From: Kiloniellaceae bacterium
Lineage (GTDB): Bacteria; Pseudomonadota; Alphaproteobacteria; Kiloniellales; J153
Reading direction: 5' to 3'
Assembly: GCA_021776055.1 (NCBI GenBank)
Contig: JAJFGP010000067.1
Location: forward strand, 1 to 64,000
Length of the DNA stretch: 64,000 nt
The translations under genes were made by a program, and so were the position numbers. Under the pieces are notes generated by a model. That model made no database searches. It saw only the letters and a program-made list of their open reading frames with translations, and was not told where the DNA came from. This document shows positions 55,301-64,000 of the stretch, in pieces (the first letter of the stretch is position 1; every line of letters begins with the position of its first letter).

Positions 55301-56473
55301 ATGAGCAAGAAAACCATGGATCGATCAAGTTTGAAGACTCAGCGCGCCGCGCGCACCTTTACGCGCCGCACGTTGTTGCAGACCGCTGCCGCTACCGGCG
55401 CCATCGCCGCTGCCGGCCCCTTCGTTATCAACAGCAAGGCCCTCTCGTCGTCTGGCGAGGTCAAGGTCTTCGCCTGGGCCGGTTATTTCTCCGATACGAT
55501 GATGGCGGACTTCGAGAAGAAGACCGGCATCAAGGGAACCCGCGTCGAGTTCGGCAGCAACGAAGAGCAGATGAACACGGTCAAGGCCAATCAGGGCAAA
55601 GGTTTCGACCTAATCATGCCGACCATCGACCGTGTCCCACAGTACGTTGAGGAAGGCCTGCTACAGCCGCTCGACGATTCGAAGGTCAACTTCGATAACG
55701 TCATCGGCGGTAACCTGAGCGGCTCGGACGGGGGCGGCGGCAAGGTCGGTGGTAAGCGCTATGTGGCGCCGACCGACTGGGGCACCGAGGCTCTCACCTA
55801 CAACATGGAGAAGGCCCCGCTGACTTACGGGACCGCCAGCTACGGTGACATGTGGAACCCGGATTATGCCGGCAAGGTCACCTGCCGCGGCCATTCCGGC
55901 CTGGTGGGCATCGGCCTCTATCTGCAGGACGCCGGCAAACTGCCGCACACCATGCGGGAAGCCTTTGCCGACGAGAAGAAGATGGTCGCCAACTACGACA
56001 TCATCTTGGCGTTCGCCACGAAGGCCAAGCCGTCGATCGCTCAGTTCTGGAGCAATGAGAACGAAGCTCAGGGTGCTTTCCGCACCAACGGCGTCGTCAT
56101 CGGCCAGACTTGGGATTCCACCGGCGCCCGCCTGTGGGACGAAGGTTTGCCCATCCGCTACGTCGCGCCGAAGGAAGGCGCGTTGGCCTGGATCGAAGGT
56201 TTCGGCATGCTCTCGGGCGCCGAGAACATCGAGGAGGCGAATGCCTTCATCAACTGGTACTACACGCCGGAAGTCGGCGCCATGTACGCCAGCGAGACGA
56301 AGATCAACTCAACGGTTAAAGGTGCCGACGCACTTCTACCCGAGTTCAACAAGAAGTTCTTTGCCGCCGCCTATCCGGGCGACGCGTTGGACAAGCTGTG
56401 GTCGTGGCCAATCCAGGACGCTTGGTTCATCTCCAAGCGCAATGAGTACGCGGAAAAATTCCTGGCCGCATAA
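55301..56473 (+). CDS. PotD-like ABC transporter substrate-binding protein, Tat-type leader
   Basis: TFTRRTLLQTAAATGAIAAAGPFVI twin-Arg leader; VKVFAWAGYFSDTMMADFEKKTGIKGTRVEFGSNEEQ. Confidence 0.9.
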   Translation: MSKKTMDRSSLKTQRAARTFTRRTLLQTAAATGAIAAAGPFVINSKALSSSGEVKVFAWAGYFSDTMMADFEKKTGIKGTRVEFGSNEEQMNTVKANQGKGFDLIMPTIDRVPQYVEEGLLQPLDDSKVNFDNVIGGNLSGSDGGGGKVGGKRYVAPTDWGTEALTYNMEKAPLTYGTASYGDMWNPDYAGKVTCRGHSGLVGIGLYLQDAGKLPHTMREAFADEKKMVANYDIILAFATKAKPSIAQFWSNENEAQGAFRTNGVVIGQTWDSTGARLWDEGLPIRYVAPKEGALAWIEGFGMLSGAENIEEANAFINWYYTPEVGAMYASETKINSTVKGADALLPEFNKKFFAAAYPGDALDKLWSWPIQDAWFISKRNEYAEKFLAA

Positions 56474-56498
56474 ATCGGTTGGGATTTCGTCGGTTTGT

Positions 56499-56522
56499 GG
56501 ACCGGGGCAGCCGCCCCGGTCC
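56499..56522 (+). terminator. Intercistronic hairpin between binding protein and permease genes
   Basis: GGACCGGGGC-AGCC-GCCCCGGTCC, perfect 10-bp stem. Confidence 0.6.
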
Positions 56523-56561
56523 CGGCCACCGCCCTCCGCGACCACGCTTGGAGCGTAATCC

Positions 56562-57446
56562 ATGTCGGTTCTGCTGCAGCGCTACGGCTGGGCACTGACC
56601 TCGATAATTGTCGGACTGACCGTCCTGTGGGTGGTGGTCCTCGTGGTCTTGCCGCAGATCACCATGATCGACTATTCGCTGCGGCCCAACCTGCCACTGC
56701 CCCAGCGCGACGGGCCAAACGATGTGCTCACGTGGGCCAACTACACGACCCTGGCAGGCAACGAAATTCACAGAACCATCTTCGTCAAAACCATCTGGGC
56801 CAGCGCCCTGGTGACCTTCCTGACGTTTCTGGTTTGCTACCCCATCGCCTATCACCTAGCGCAGGTCGCGACCGGTCCGCGCGCCGCCTTGCTGGTGCTG
56901 CTGCTGATCATCCCATTCTGGATCAACGAGATCCTGCGCACCTTCGCCTGGTGGATCATTCTGGCCTACAGCGGGCCGCTCAATATTGCCCTGATGGCAC
57001 TGGGCTTTATTGACGAACCGATACGCTATTTGTCGGGTAATAGTGGTGTGATTATAGGCATGGTCTATGCCTATATTCTGTTCATGGTGTTCCCGCTTTA
57101 CAACGCCATGGAGTCCCTCGACCGCAATCAGATCGAGGCCGCGCGGGATCTGGGCGCGCCGGTATGGCGCATCCATTGGCGGATCATAGCGCCGCACGCA
57201 AAGCCAGGCATTGCAACAGGTTGCATCATGACCTTCATGCTTGCCGCGGGCTCTTACGCGGTCCCGGCCCTGCTCGGCTCGCCCGGCAGCCGCTGGTTTA
57301 CCGAGATCATCTACAATTGGTTCTTCGAGGGCGGCAACTGGAACCAGGGTGCGGCGTATGCCTTCATCCTGCTGATCCTGTGCATCGTCTTCATCTTCGC
57401 CATGATGCGCGTGTTCCGCGTTGGCCTGGGAGACATCGCGAAATGA
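56562..57446 (+). CDS. PotB-like ABC transporter permease
   Basis: Binding-protein-dependent permease: MESLDRNQIEAARDLGAPVWRIHWRIIAPHAKPGIATGCIMTFMLAAGSYAVPALLG. Confidence 0.92.
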   Translation: MSVLLQRYGWALTSIIVGLTVLWVVVLVVLPQITMIDYSLRPNLPLPQRDGPNDVLTWANYTTLAGNEIHRTIFVKTIWASALVTFLTFLVCYPIAYHLAQVATGPRAALLVLLLIIPFWINEILRTFAWWIILAYSGPLNIALMALGFIDEPIRYLSGNSGVIIGMVYAYILFMVFPLYNAMESLDRNQIEAARDLGAPVWRIHWRIIAPHAKPGIATGCIMTFMLAAGSYAVPALLGSPGSRWFTEIIYNWFFEGGNWNQGAAYAFILLILCIVFIFAMMRVFRVGLGDIAK

Positions 57447-58306
57447 GCGCCCAGCGCATTGCCGATGTGTTCACGCGCGCCTATCTCGGCGTCTTCTTTC
57501 TGTACCTGTTCCTCCCGCTCATCGTCATGGGCGTGGCGACTTTTAACTCCAGCCGCTTCCCGACCGTAACGCCGTGGCAGGAAACGACCCTAAAATGGTT
57601 CTCGGCCCTGGCTGCCGACAACCAGATGTGGGACGCGCTGTGGACCAGCTTCGCCGTCGGCCTCGGCGTGATCCTGGTCGCGGTCCCCATCGGCGTTGCC
57701 GCGGCCTTATTCCTCAGCGACCTGCAAACTCGCGCCAAGCCATTTATCTATGGCGTCATGGTCTCGCCCTTGCTGACACCGGGTGTCATCATCGGCATCT
57801 CCACTCTTATCTTTTGGCGCCCATACGGTATTACCGGTGGGTACCTGCTGATGGTCCTGGCACAAAGCTCGTTCATCGCCGCCTATGTCATGCTGATGGT
57901 GATGGCGCGCATGCAGCGTTTCGACCGCACGCTGGAGGAAGCGGCCCTCGATCTCGGTGCGACCCATCTGCAAACCTTCCGCCGCGTCACGTTGCCGTAT
58001 TTGCGGCCGTCGATGCTGGCCGCCTGCCTGATCGCCTTTCTGCAATCGTTCGAGAACTACAACACGACCATTTTCGTGCGCGGCATCGACACCACATTGA
58101 CGGTCTATATCGCCTCCAAGGTCCGCACCGGCGTGACCCCGGCGGTCAATGCCTTGGGCCTGATCCTAATTAGCGTGACCATCCTCGCCGCCATCGTCTA
58201 TGAAATCCGCCGGCGGCGTGAATTGGCCGCAACCGCGGCCGCCGCGGCGCGCGCCCGAGCCGACGAGAAGGCCGAAATCGCCGCCGCCGTGCCTGCCACC
58301 GCATAG
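57443..58306 (+). CDS. PotC-like ABC transporter permease
   Basis: FDRTLEEAALDLGATHLQTFRRVTLPYLRPSMLAACLIAFLQSFENYNTTIFVRG; overlaps the preceding stop. Confidence 0.92.
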   Translation: MSAQRIADVFTRAYLGVFFLYLFLPLIVMGVATFNSSRFPTVTPWQETTLKWFSALAADNQMWDALWTSFAVGLGVILVAVPIGVAAALFLSDLQTRAKPFIYGVMVSPLLTPGVIIGISTLIFWRPYGITGGYLLMVLAQSSFIAAYVMLMVMARMQRFDRTLEEAALDLGATHLQTFRRVTLPYLRPSMLAACLIAFLQSFENYNTTIFVRGIDTTLTVYIASKVRTGVTPAVNALGLILISVTILAAIVYEIRRRRELAATAAAAARARADEKAEIAAAVPATA

Positions 58307-58368
58307 GTTAGCGGCCACGCGGCACCAAATCCTGGATTGTTGGTGTTCTGCGAACCAAGGAGGAAACA

Positions 58369-58752
58369 ATGAAGCAGGCCCTAAGGTCCATCGCTGTCTT
58401 CGCCATCGCCTTCGGCCTTGCCGGCCCCGCCGGCGCGGAGGAGCGCAAACTGAGCGCCGCCGAGATCGAGCAAGCCCTGTCCGGTAACACGGTGGATGGC
58501 GATTGGAAGGGAACGGCGTTCAAGCAGTATTTCGCCCCCGATGGCGGTACCACCTACGTCGCCGCGGGATCGCCGCCGTCGATCGGTAAGTGGAAGGTCG
58601 ACGCCGAGAAAGATCAGTATTGCTCTTGGTGGCAGGGCACCGGCTGGGATTGCTACAACATCCTGTCAGGCGGGAAAGACAGCATCATCTGGGAAGTGCC
58701 CAGTGACGGCTATCGAGCCAACTCGACCGTCCTTTCCGGTAAAAAATTGTAG
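58369..58752 (+). CDS. Secreted small protein, DUF995-like
   Basis: Signal peptide; IEQALSGNTVDGDWKGTAFKQYFAPDGGTTYVAAGSPPSIGKWKVDAEKDQYCSWWQGTGWDCYN. Confidence 0.6.
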   Translation: MKQALRSIAVFAIAFGLAGPAGAEERKLSAAEIEQALSGNTVDGDWKGTAFKQYFAPDGGTTYVAAGSPPSIGKWKVDAEKDQYCSWWQGTGWDCYNILSGGKDSIIWEVPSDGYRANSTVLSGKKL

Positions 58753-58785
58753 TCCAGCGTAAGGTCTCGGCAGGGCGGTGGCGGC

Positions 58786-60357
58786 TCACGCAAAGGCGTC
58801 GGGCATCGACGCCTTTTTCTCTCGCATGAAATCCTGCAACGCCTCGTCGATGGCTGGGTCCAGGGGTGGTGCCTGGTAGTCTGCCAGGATTTTGTGGCAC
58901 CGGACGTTGGCCCGTTGGGTGGTATCCTGGGCGCCTTCCGCCTCCCACTGCTCGAAGCTGTTGTTGTCGGCAATCGGCGAGCGATAAAAGGCTGTCTCGA
59001 AGTTGGCCTGAGTGTGGGCACAGCCTAGGAAGTGACTGCCGGGCCCGACCTCGCGCATGGCATCCAGCGCCTGGGCGTTTTCCGAAAGATCGAAACCCTC
59101 GCACAAGACCTGCATCATGCCGAGTTGGTCCGCATCCATGATGAACTTCTCGTAGGACGAGACTAGGCCGCCCTCCAGCCAACCCGCCGCATGCAGCACG
59201 AAATTGGTGCCCGCCAGCACCGTCGGCAGCAGGGTATGGGCGCTTTCGAACGCCGACTGCGCGTCCGGGATTTTGCCCCCGCACAGGGAGCCCCCGGAGC
59301 GAAACGGCACCCCCAATCGCCGTGCCAGCGCGGCGGCACCGTAGAGCACCAGCGCCGGCTCCGGCGTGCCGAAGGTGGGCGCCCCCGATTGCATGGAGAT
59401 CGAACTGGCGAACGAGCCGAAGACCACGGGCGCCCCGGGCCGCACCAGTTGCGCAAAGGCCATGCCGGCCATGGCCTCGGCCAGGATTTGGGTCAGGGTG
59501 CCAGCAGGAGTCACCGATGACATGGCCCCGGCCAGGATGAACGGAGTCACGATCACCGCCTGATTGTGCCGGGCATAGACCTTCAGGGCACCTAGCATGG
59601 TGGCGTCGTAGGTCATCGGCGAGTTGGCGTTGATCAGGCTGATCATCACCGTGTTGTCCTCGACGAATTGGTCGCCGAAGACCAACTTGGCCATGGCCAC
59701 CGAATCCTCGGCCCGTTCCGGCGCCGTCACCGAGCCCATGAACGGCTTGTCGGAATAGCGGATGTGGCTGTAGACCATGTCCAGATGGCGCTTGTTGACC
59801 GGCACGTCCACCGGTTCGCAGACCGTCCCACCCGAGTGATGGATGGATGGCATGGCATAGGCCAGCTTCACCAGATTGACGAAATCCTCGATGGTGGCGT
59901 AACGCCGGCCTTTCTCCAGATCGCGGATGAACGGTGGTCCGTAAACCGGTGCAAAGACTGTATTCTTGCCGCCGATCTCGACGGTACGCTCCGGGTTACG
60001 CGCATACTGCGTGAAGGTGGCCGGGGCGGTCTTGAGCAACTCGCGGCAGAGCCCGCGGGGAAAGCGCACGCGCTCGCCCTGCACGTCGGCACCGGCATCT
60101 CGCCAGAGTTTCAAGGCTTCCTCGTCATCGCGGAACTCGATGCCGATATCGGCCAGGACTGTATCGGCATTGGCTTCGATCAGCGCCAAGCCCTCTTCGT
60201 CCATGATCTCGTAGGTCGGTATCTTGCGCGTGATATAGCGAAGTTGCTTCGCACCGCTATCGCGCCGTGCCGCCCGCCGGGCTCCTGCCCCGCCTTGCGC
60301 CCGCCGGCCCCGGCCCGGGCTCTCGCCCGCAACCACGTCGTCTGCCGTATCACCCAT
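58786..60357 (-). CDS. MttB-family (COG5598) methylamine/betaine:corrinoid methyltransferase, non-pyrrolysine
   Basis: QLRYITRKIPTYEIMDEEGLALIEANADTVLADIGIEF...HHSGGTVCEPVDVPVNKRHLDMVYSHIRYSDKPFMGSVTAPERAEDSVAMAKLVFG; continuous with no in-frame stop. Confidence 0.92.
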   Translation of the reverse strand: MGDTADDVVAGESPGRGRRAQGGAGARRAARRDSGAKQLRYITRKIPTYEIMDEEGLALIEANADTVLADIGIEFRDDEEALKLWRDAGADVQGERVRFPRGLCRELLKTAPATFTQYARNPERTVEIGGKNTVFAPVYGPPFIRDLEKGRRYATIEDFVNLVKLAYAMPSIHHSGGTVCEPVDVPVNKRHLDMVYSHIRYSDKPFMGSVTAPERAEDSVAMAKLVFGDQFVEDNTVMISLINANSPMTYDATMLGALKVYARHNQAVIVTPFILAGAMSSVTPAGTLTQILAEAMAGMAFAQLVRPGAPVVFGSFASSISMQSGAPTFGTPEPALVLYGAAALARRLGVPFRSGGSLCGGKIPDAQSAFESAHTLLPTVLAGTNFVLHAAGWLEGGLVSSYEKFIMDADQLGMMQVLCEGFDLSENAQALDAMREVGPGSHFLGCAHTQANFETAFYRSPIADNNSFEQWEAEGAQDTTQRANVRCHKILADYQAPPLDPAIDEALQDFMREKKASMPDAFA

Positions 60358-60452
60358 GTCCGTCACCCCGGCCGTCATTGCCTGCCGAATTATCCCAATT
60401 GCGCCGACCGCCCCCTGTCGTTTTCGCGACCGGGAACGGTGAAAAAGCGGCG

Positions 60453-60481
60453 TGTCGGAATTGCGCCGGGCCGTGTCGCTA
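60453..60481. promoter_or_regulatory. Candidate 21-bp-period operator between MttB-like gene and flavoprotein gene
   Basis: TGTCGGAA-N13-TGTCGCTA. Confidence 0.45.
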
Positions 60482-60542
60482 TCGGTCTGGAAGGGCGCTA
60501 TCCTATGGGTGAATGTGCGCGCAAAGGTTTGGGAGGCATGTC

Positions 60543-62981
60543 ATGAAGACACAAGCGCGGGTAGTGGTCATCGGCGGCGGGGTGGTTGGGGTCGGCACGC
60601 TATACCACCTGGCCAAGAAGGGTTGGACCGATGTGGTCCTTTGCGAGCGGACGGAGCTGACCGCCGGCTCCACCTGGCATGCCGCCGGCCTGCTGCCGCT
60701 GTTCAACATGAGCTACAGCGTCGGCCAGATTCACAAGCATTCGGTCGCCCTATACGACACCCTGGAGGAGGAGACCGGCCAACCGGTCGGCTTCGCCAAG
60801 GTGGGCAACCTGCGCCTGGCCACCAACCGCGCGCGCATGGACGAGTACCACCACTACGCCGGCACCGCGCGCACCATCGGCGTCAACGTGGAGTTTCTCA
60901 CGCCGAGTGAGATCAAGGACCTGGTTCCCTACTGCAACATCGAGGGCCTGGTGGGTGGCATCCTGCATCCGGACGACGGTTATATTCAGCCGGCGGACGT
61001 GACCATGGCCATGGCCAAGGGCGCCCGCGACAGGGGTGCCGAGATCTATCAGCACACACCGGTCACCGCCATCGAGCGGACGGACAGCGGCGAATGGCGG
61101 GTCAAGACCACCAAAGGCGATATCGTCTGCGAACACGTGGTCTGCGCCACCGGTAACTACGCCCGCGAGACCGGGCGCCTGGTCGGTCTCGACATCCCCT
61201 CGATTCCGGTGGAGCACCAATACCTGATCACCGAGCCGCACCCCCTGCTGGTCGAGCGCAGAAAGAATGGCGAGCGCGAAATGCCGATCCTGCGCGAGTC
61301 GGACGCCTCGTACTACATGCGCGAGGAACGCCAGGGCATTATCCTGGGCCCGTACGAGGCAGGCGCTCCCGCCTGCTTCGTCGATGGCGTGCCGTCGACC
61401 TTCGAGAAGGACCTGTTCCCCGGCGATCTCGACCGCATCGAGACGCACATCGAGGCCGCCATCAACCGCGTCCCCATCTTCGGCGAGGTCGGCGTCAAGG
61501 AGGTCATCAACGGCCCCATCGCCTACACCCCGGATGGCAGTCCGTTAGTCGGGCCGGCCTGGGGCGTGCGCAATTTCTGGATCAACGAGGGACATAGCTT
61601 CGGTGTCACCGCCGCCGGCGGCGCCGGCTGGCAGTTGGCTGAATGGATCGTCGAGGGCCAGCCCTCCATCGACATGCTGGGTGTCGATCCGCGCCGTTTC
61701 GGCGACTACGCCGGCAAGGCCTATCTGCGGACGAAGAACGAGGAAGCCTATGCCAGCGTCTTCGTCATCCACTACCATGACGAGGAACGGCCGGCCGCCC
61801 GCCCCCTAAAGACAACGCCATGCTACGATCGGATGAAGGCCCTGGGCGCCGTCTTCGGGCAAAAGTTCGGTTGGGAGCGGCCCAACTGGTTCGCCCCCGA
61901 GGGCGTCGAGGCGCGCGACGAGTGGTCCTTCCGCCGGTCCAACTATTTCGAGCCCGTGGGCGCCGAATGCCGCAACGTCCATGAGAACGTGGGCCTGCAG
62001 GACATGAGCGCCTTCTCCAAGTTCCTGGTCTCTGGCCCCGGCGCCGAGGCGTATCTCGACCGTCTGGTGGCCAACCGCATCCCCAAGCGCGAGGGCCGCG
62101 TCGGCCTGTGCCATGCGCTCAACGCGCAAGGCGGCGTACGCTCCGAGTTCACCATCATGCGTGATGGGCCGGAGAGCTTCTATCTGGTCTCAGCCGGGGC
62201 GATGGAGCGTTTCGACTGGGACTACCTGTGCAAACAAGCGCCGGAAGACGGCAGCGTACGCCTGGATAAGATCACCACCCAGCACGGCGTACTGGTGGTC
62301 GCCGGGCCGAAGTCGCGCGAATTGATGAGCCGGGTCACCGATACCGATCTGTCGAACGAAGCCTTCCCCTGGCTGACCGGCCGCTTCACCGACGTGGGGC
62401 TGGCGCCATGCCGCCTCATGCGCCTCAATTTTGTCGGCGAACTGGGTTGGGAAATTCATCACCCCTTGGAGATGCAAAACCACATCTTCGACGCGCTGAT
62501 GAACGCCGGCCGTGACCTGGGTCTCAAACCCTTCGGCATTCGCGCCATGGATTCCTTGCGCGTCGAGAAATCCTACCGCCTGGTGGGTACCGAGCTTTCC
62601 ATCGAATATGCCGCCTTTGAATCCGGCTTGCACCGTTTCGTGCACCCGAACAAAGGCGACTTCATCGGCCGCGATGCCCTGGTCGCCTGGCAACAGCGCG
62701 GTTTCCAAAACGCCTTCGTCACCTTCGAGGTCGGTGACATCGACGACGCCGACGCCATCGGCAACGAGCCCATCTTCCACAACGGCAAACTAATCGGCCG
62801 CGCCACAGCCGGCGGCTACGGCTGGCGCGTCGGCAAGAGCCTGGGCCTAGGCTTCGTCCACCCCGACCACGCCGAACCGGGCACGACCCTGGAAATAGAT
62901 ATCCTGGGCACGCGCAAGCCCATCACCATCATCCCCGAAAGCCCTTACGACCCGGAGAACGCGCGCCTAAGGGACAGGTAG
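60543..62981 (+). CDS. Dimethylglycine-dehydrogenase-like flavoprotein (DAO + GcvT domains)
   Basis: VVVIGGGVVGVGTLYHLAKKGWTDVVLCERTELTAGSTWHAAGLLPLFN; C-terminal GcvT-like FVGELGWEIHHPLEMQNHIFDALM. Confidence 0.92.
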   Translation: MKTQARVVVIGGGVVGVGTLYHLAKKGWTDVVLCERTELTAGSTWHAAGLLPLFNMSYSVGQIHKHSVALYDTLEEETGQPVGFAKVGNLRLATNRARMDEYHHYAGTARTIGVNVEFLTPSEIKDLVPYCNIEGLVGGILHPDDGYIQPADVTMAMAKGARDRGAEIYQHTPVTAIERTDSGEWRVKTTKGDIVCEHVVCATGNYARETGRLVGLDIPSIPVEHQYLITEPHPLLVERRKNGEREMPILRESDASYYMREERQGIILGPYEAGAPACFVDGVPSTFEKDLFPGDLDRIETHIEAAINRVPIFGEVGVKEVINGPIAYTPDGSPLVGPAWGVRNFWINEGHSFGVTAAGGAGWQLAEWIVEGQPSIDMLGVDPRRFGDYAGKAYLRTKNEEAYASVFVIHYHDEERPAARPLKTTPCYDRMKALGAVFGQKFGWERPNWFAPEGVEARDEWSFRRSNYFEPVGAECRNVHENVGLQDMSAFSKFLVSGPGAEAYLDRLVANRIPKREGRVGLCHALNAQGGVRSEFTIMRDGPESFYLVSAGAMERFDWDYLCKQAPEDGSVRLDKITTQHGVLVVAGPKSRELMSRVTDTDLSNEAFPWLTGRFTDVGLAPCRLMRLNFVGELGWEIHHPLEMQNHIFDALMNAGRDLGLKPFGIRAMDSLRVEKSYRLVGTELSIEYAAFESGLHRFVHPNKGDFIGRDALVAWQQRGFQNAFVTFEVGDIDDADAIGNEPIFHNGKLIGRATAGGYGWRVGKSLGLGFVHPDHAEPGTTLEIDILGTRKPITIIPESPYDPENARLRDR

Positions 62982-62987
62982 CTCCGC

Positions 62988-64000
62988 CTATTGAATACCG
63001 GCCGCCACTTGCAGCGCGCGGATGTAGGCGATGATCTGGCCGATCTCTTCATCTGACATGCCCTCGATCGGAGGCATGTTTCCGAACGGCCAGTGATGGC
63101 TTTGTGCGCCTTGCTGGACGGCCCGATAGATCGCGGCGTCGGCATGATGGCTTGGCTCGTATATCTTGTGGACCAGGGGCGGGCCTTTGTCGGTGCCTGC
63201 CGCGTTCTGCCCATGGCAGCGAACACAGTTTTTCGCGAACAGGGTTGCTCCCCGTCCCGCGTCCACCGACAAGACGGGCGCCGCGGAATCGATTGCCGGG
63301 TTAGCAGCCGCGGAATGAAATTTCTCGATCGATACCTTGTGGTCTTGGTACTCGCGCTTTCCCGTCTTCATCTCGGCGTCGTAGGCCGCGGCGAAGGCAG
63401 CTTTTGCGCTTGCCGCGGCGTTTCGATCGCCTGACTGCTCGGCGACCGTATGCTCGAGGAGAAGTCCGAGAAGATGATCGGGGGCGACTTGCTTGAGGAT
63501 GCCGATCTGTTTGCGGGCATTCTCCATATTGCCTGCCGTTATGGAGATGCGTCCTATATGGTAATGCGCATCGGCGTCCAACTCAGCGACGCGGTCGTAT
63601 GCCATTAGCGCCATCGGCGCGAACCGCAGCGCTTCCTCCGTGTTGCCTTGCTCGGTGGCCATCATGACCCGATTGAACAGCCGGTCGGCGGCCTCGCGCG
63701 GGGTCATACTGGCCAGATCGACCGCTTGTCCCGGCATAGTGGGTGAGCCGTCGAACGAAGACGGCGGCAGCATCTCGGCTGAACGATCGAGCGAAGACGG
63801 CAGCGGCGCCGCGACCTTGGACGGGTTGAGGAGGACCACCGCCACGACCGCCACGGCGGCAACACTCGCCGCAGCCGCCAAAAGCAAAGCGACCATCTTC
63901 TTGTCTAGTTGTTTACCGCCGGACTGACCGTGCACCGGGGCGCCACAGCCATGGCAAAAGCGGGCATCCGGTTGTATCGCGATCTGGCAGGACGGACAGG
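62988..64000 (-). CDS. Membrane-anchored c-type cytochrome with N-terminal zinc ribbon, partial at right edge
   Basis: Frame open past 63935 to the window end: CPSCQIAIQPDARFCHGCGAPVHGQSGGKQLDKKMVALLLAAAASVAAVAVV...; C-terminal GATLFAKNCVRCHGQNAAGTDKGPPL heme site. Confidence 0.82.
   Translation of the reverse strand, partial: CPSCQIAIQPDARFCHGCGAPVHGQSGGKQLDKKMVALLLAAAASVAAVAVVAVVLLNPSKVAAPLPSSLDRSAEMLPPSSFDGSPTMPGQAVDLASMTPREAADRLFNRVMMATEQGNTEEALRFAPMALMAYDRVAELDADAHYHIGRISITAGNMENARKQIGILKQVAPDHLLGLLLEHTVAEQSGDRNAAASAKAAFAAAYDAEMKTGKREYQDHKVSIEKFHSAAANPAIDSAAPVLSVDAGRGATLFAKNCVRCHGQNAAGTDKGPPLVHKIYEPSHHADAAIYRAVQQGAQSHHWPFGNMPPIEGMSDEEIGQIIAYIRALQVAAGIQ

Noticed and set aside
57164-57442. 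Extended N-terminus of the PotC-like ORF (57164-58306)
   Set aside because: Overlaps the PotB-like gene out of frame; the conserved permease begins at ATG 57443.
58786-60357. Pyrrolysine-containing MttB
   Set aside because: Frame has no internal TAG; no pyl genes in the window.

Overview
GC-rich chromosomal window, probably alphaproteobacterial (inferred from gene content and codon character; taxonomy not tested). It is dominated by catabolism of methylated amines and histidine. Contents: (i) PrkA/DUF444/SpoVR stress operon; (ii) a split hut regulon (hutF, hutI, hutG, hutC-hutU at 14-21 kb and hutH at 38 kb), with near-identical 16-bp palindromic candidate HutC operators at three promoters; (iii) two diverged soxBDAG-type heterotetrameric sarcosine-oxidase-like operons (22.3-27.5 kb minus; 49.8-55.0 kb plus); (iv) a corrinoid methyl-transfer module (corrinoid protein, CH3-H4folate methyltransferase, RamA-like ASKHA/2Fe-2S activator) at 44.2-47.9 kb, with a non-pyrrolysine MttB-family methyltransferase at 58.8-60.4 kb divergent from a dimethylglycine-dehydrogenase-like flavoprotein; (v) amino-acid and PotDBC-like ABC transporters, several DAO-family flavoproteins, and a 2-oxoacid:ferredoxin oxidoreductase with an FprA-type reductase. 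Main hunt results: a plausible B12-dependent quaternary-amine (glycine-betaine-like) demethylation pathway in an apparently aerobic gene context, with a candidate shared operator (TGTCG-type half-sites repeated at exactly 21 bp) upstream of three of its units; and two copies of a ~245-265 bp palindromic element with an outer terminal inverted repeat and two hairpin arms, whose arm tips are similar while paired stems differ. One copy appears to have inserted at a TA inside the overlapping stop codons of two convergent genes. No database search or folding program was run; all calls come from reading the sequence and the supplied ORFs.
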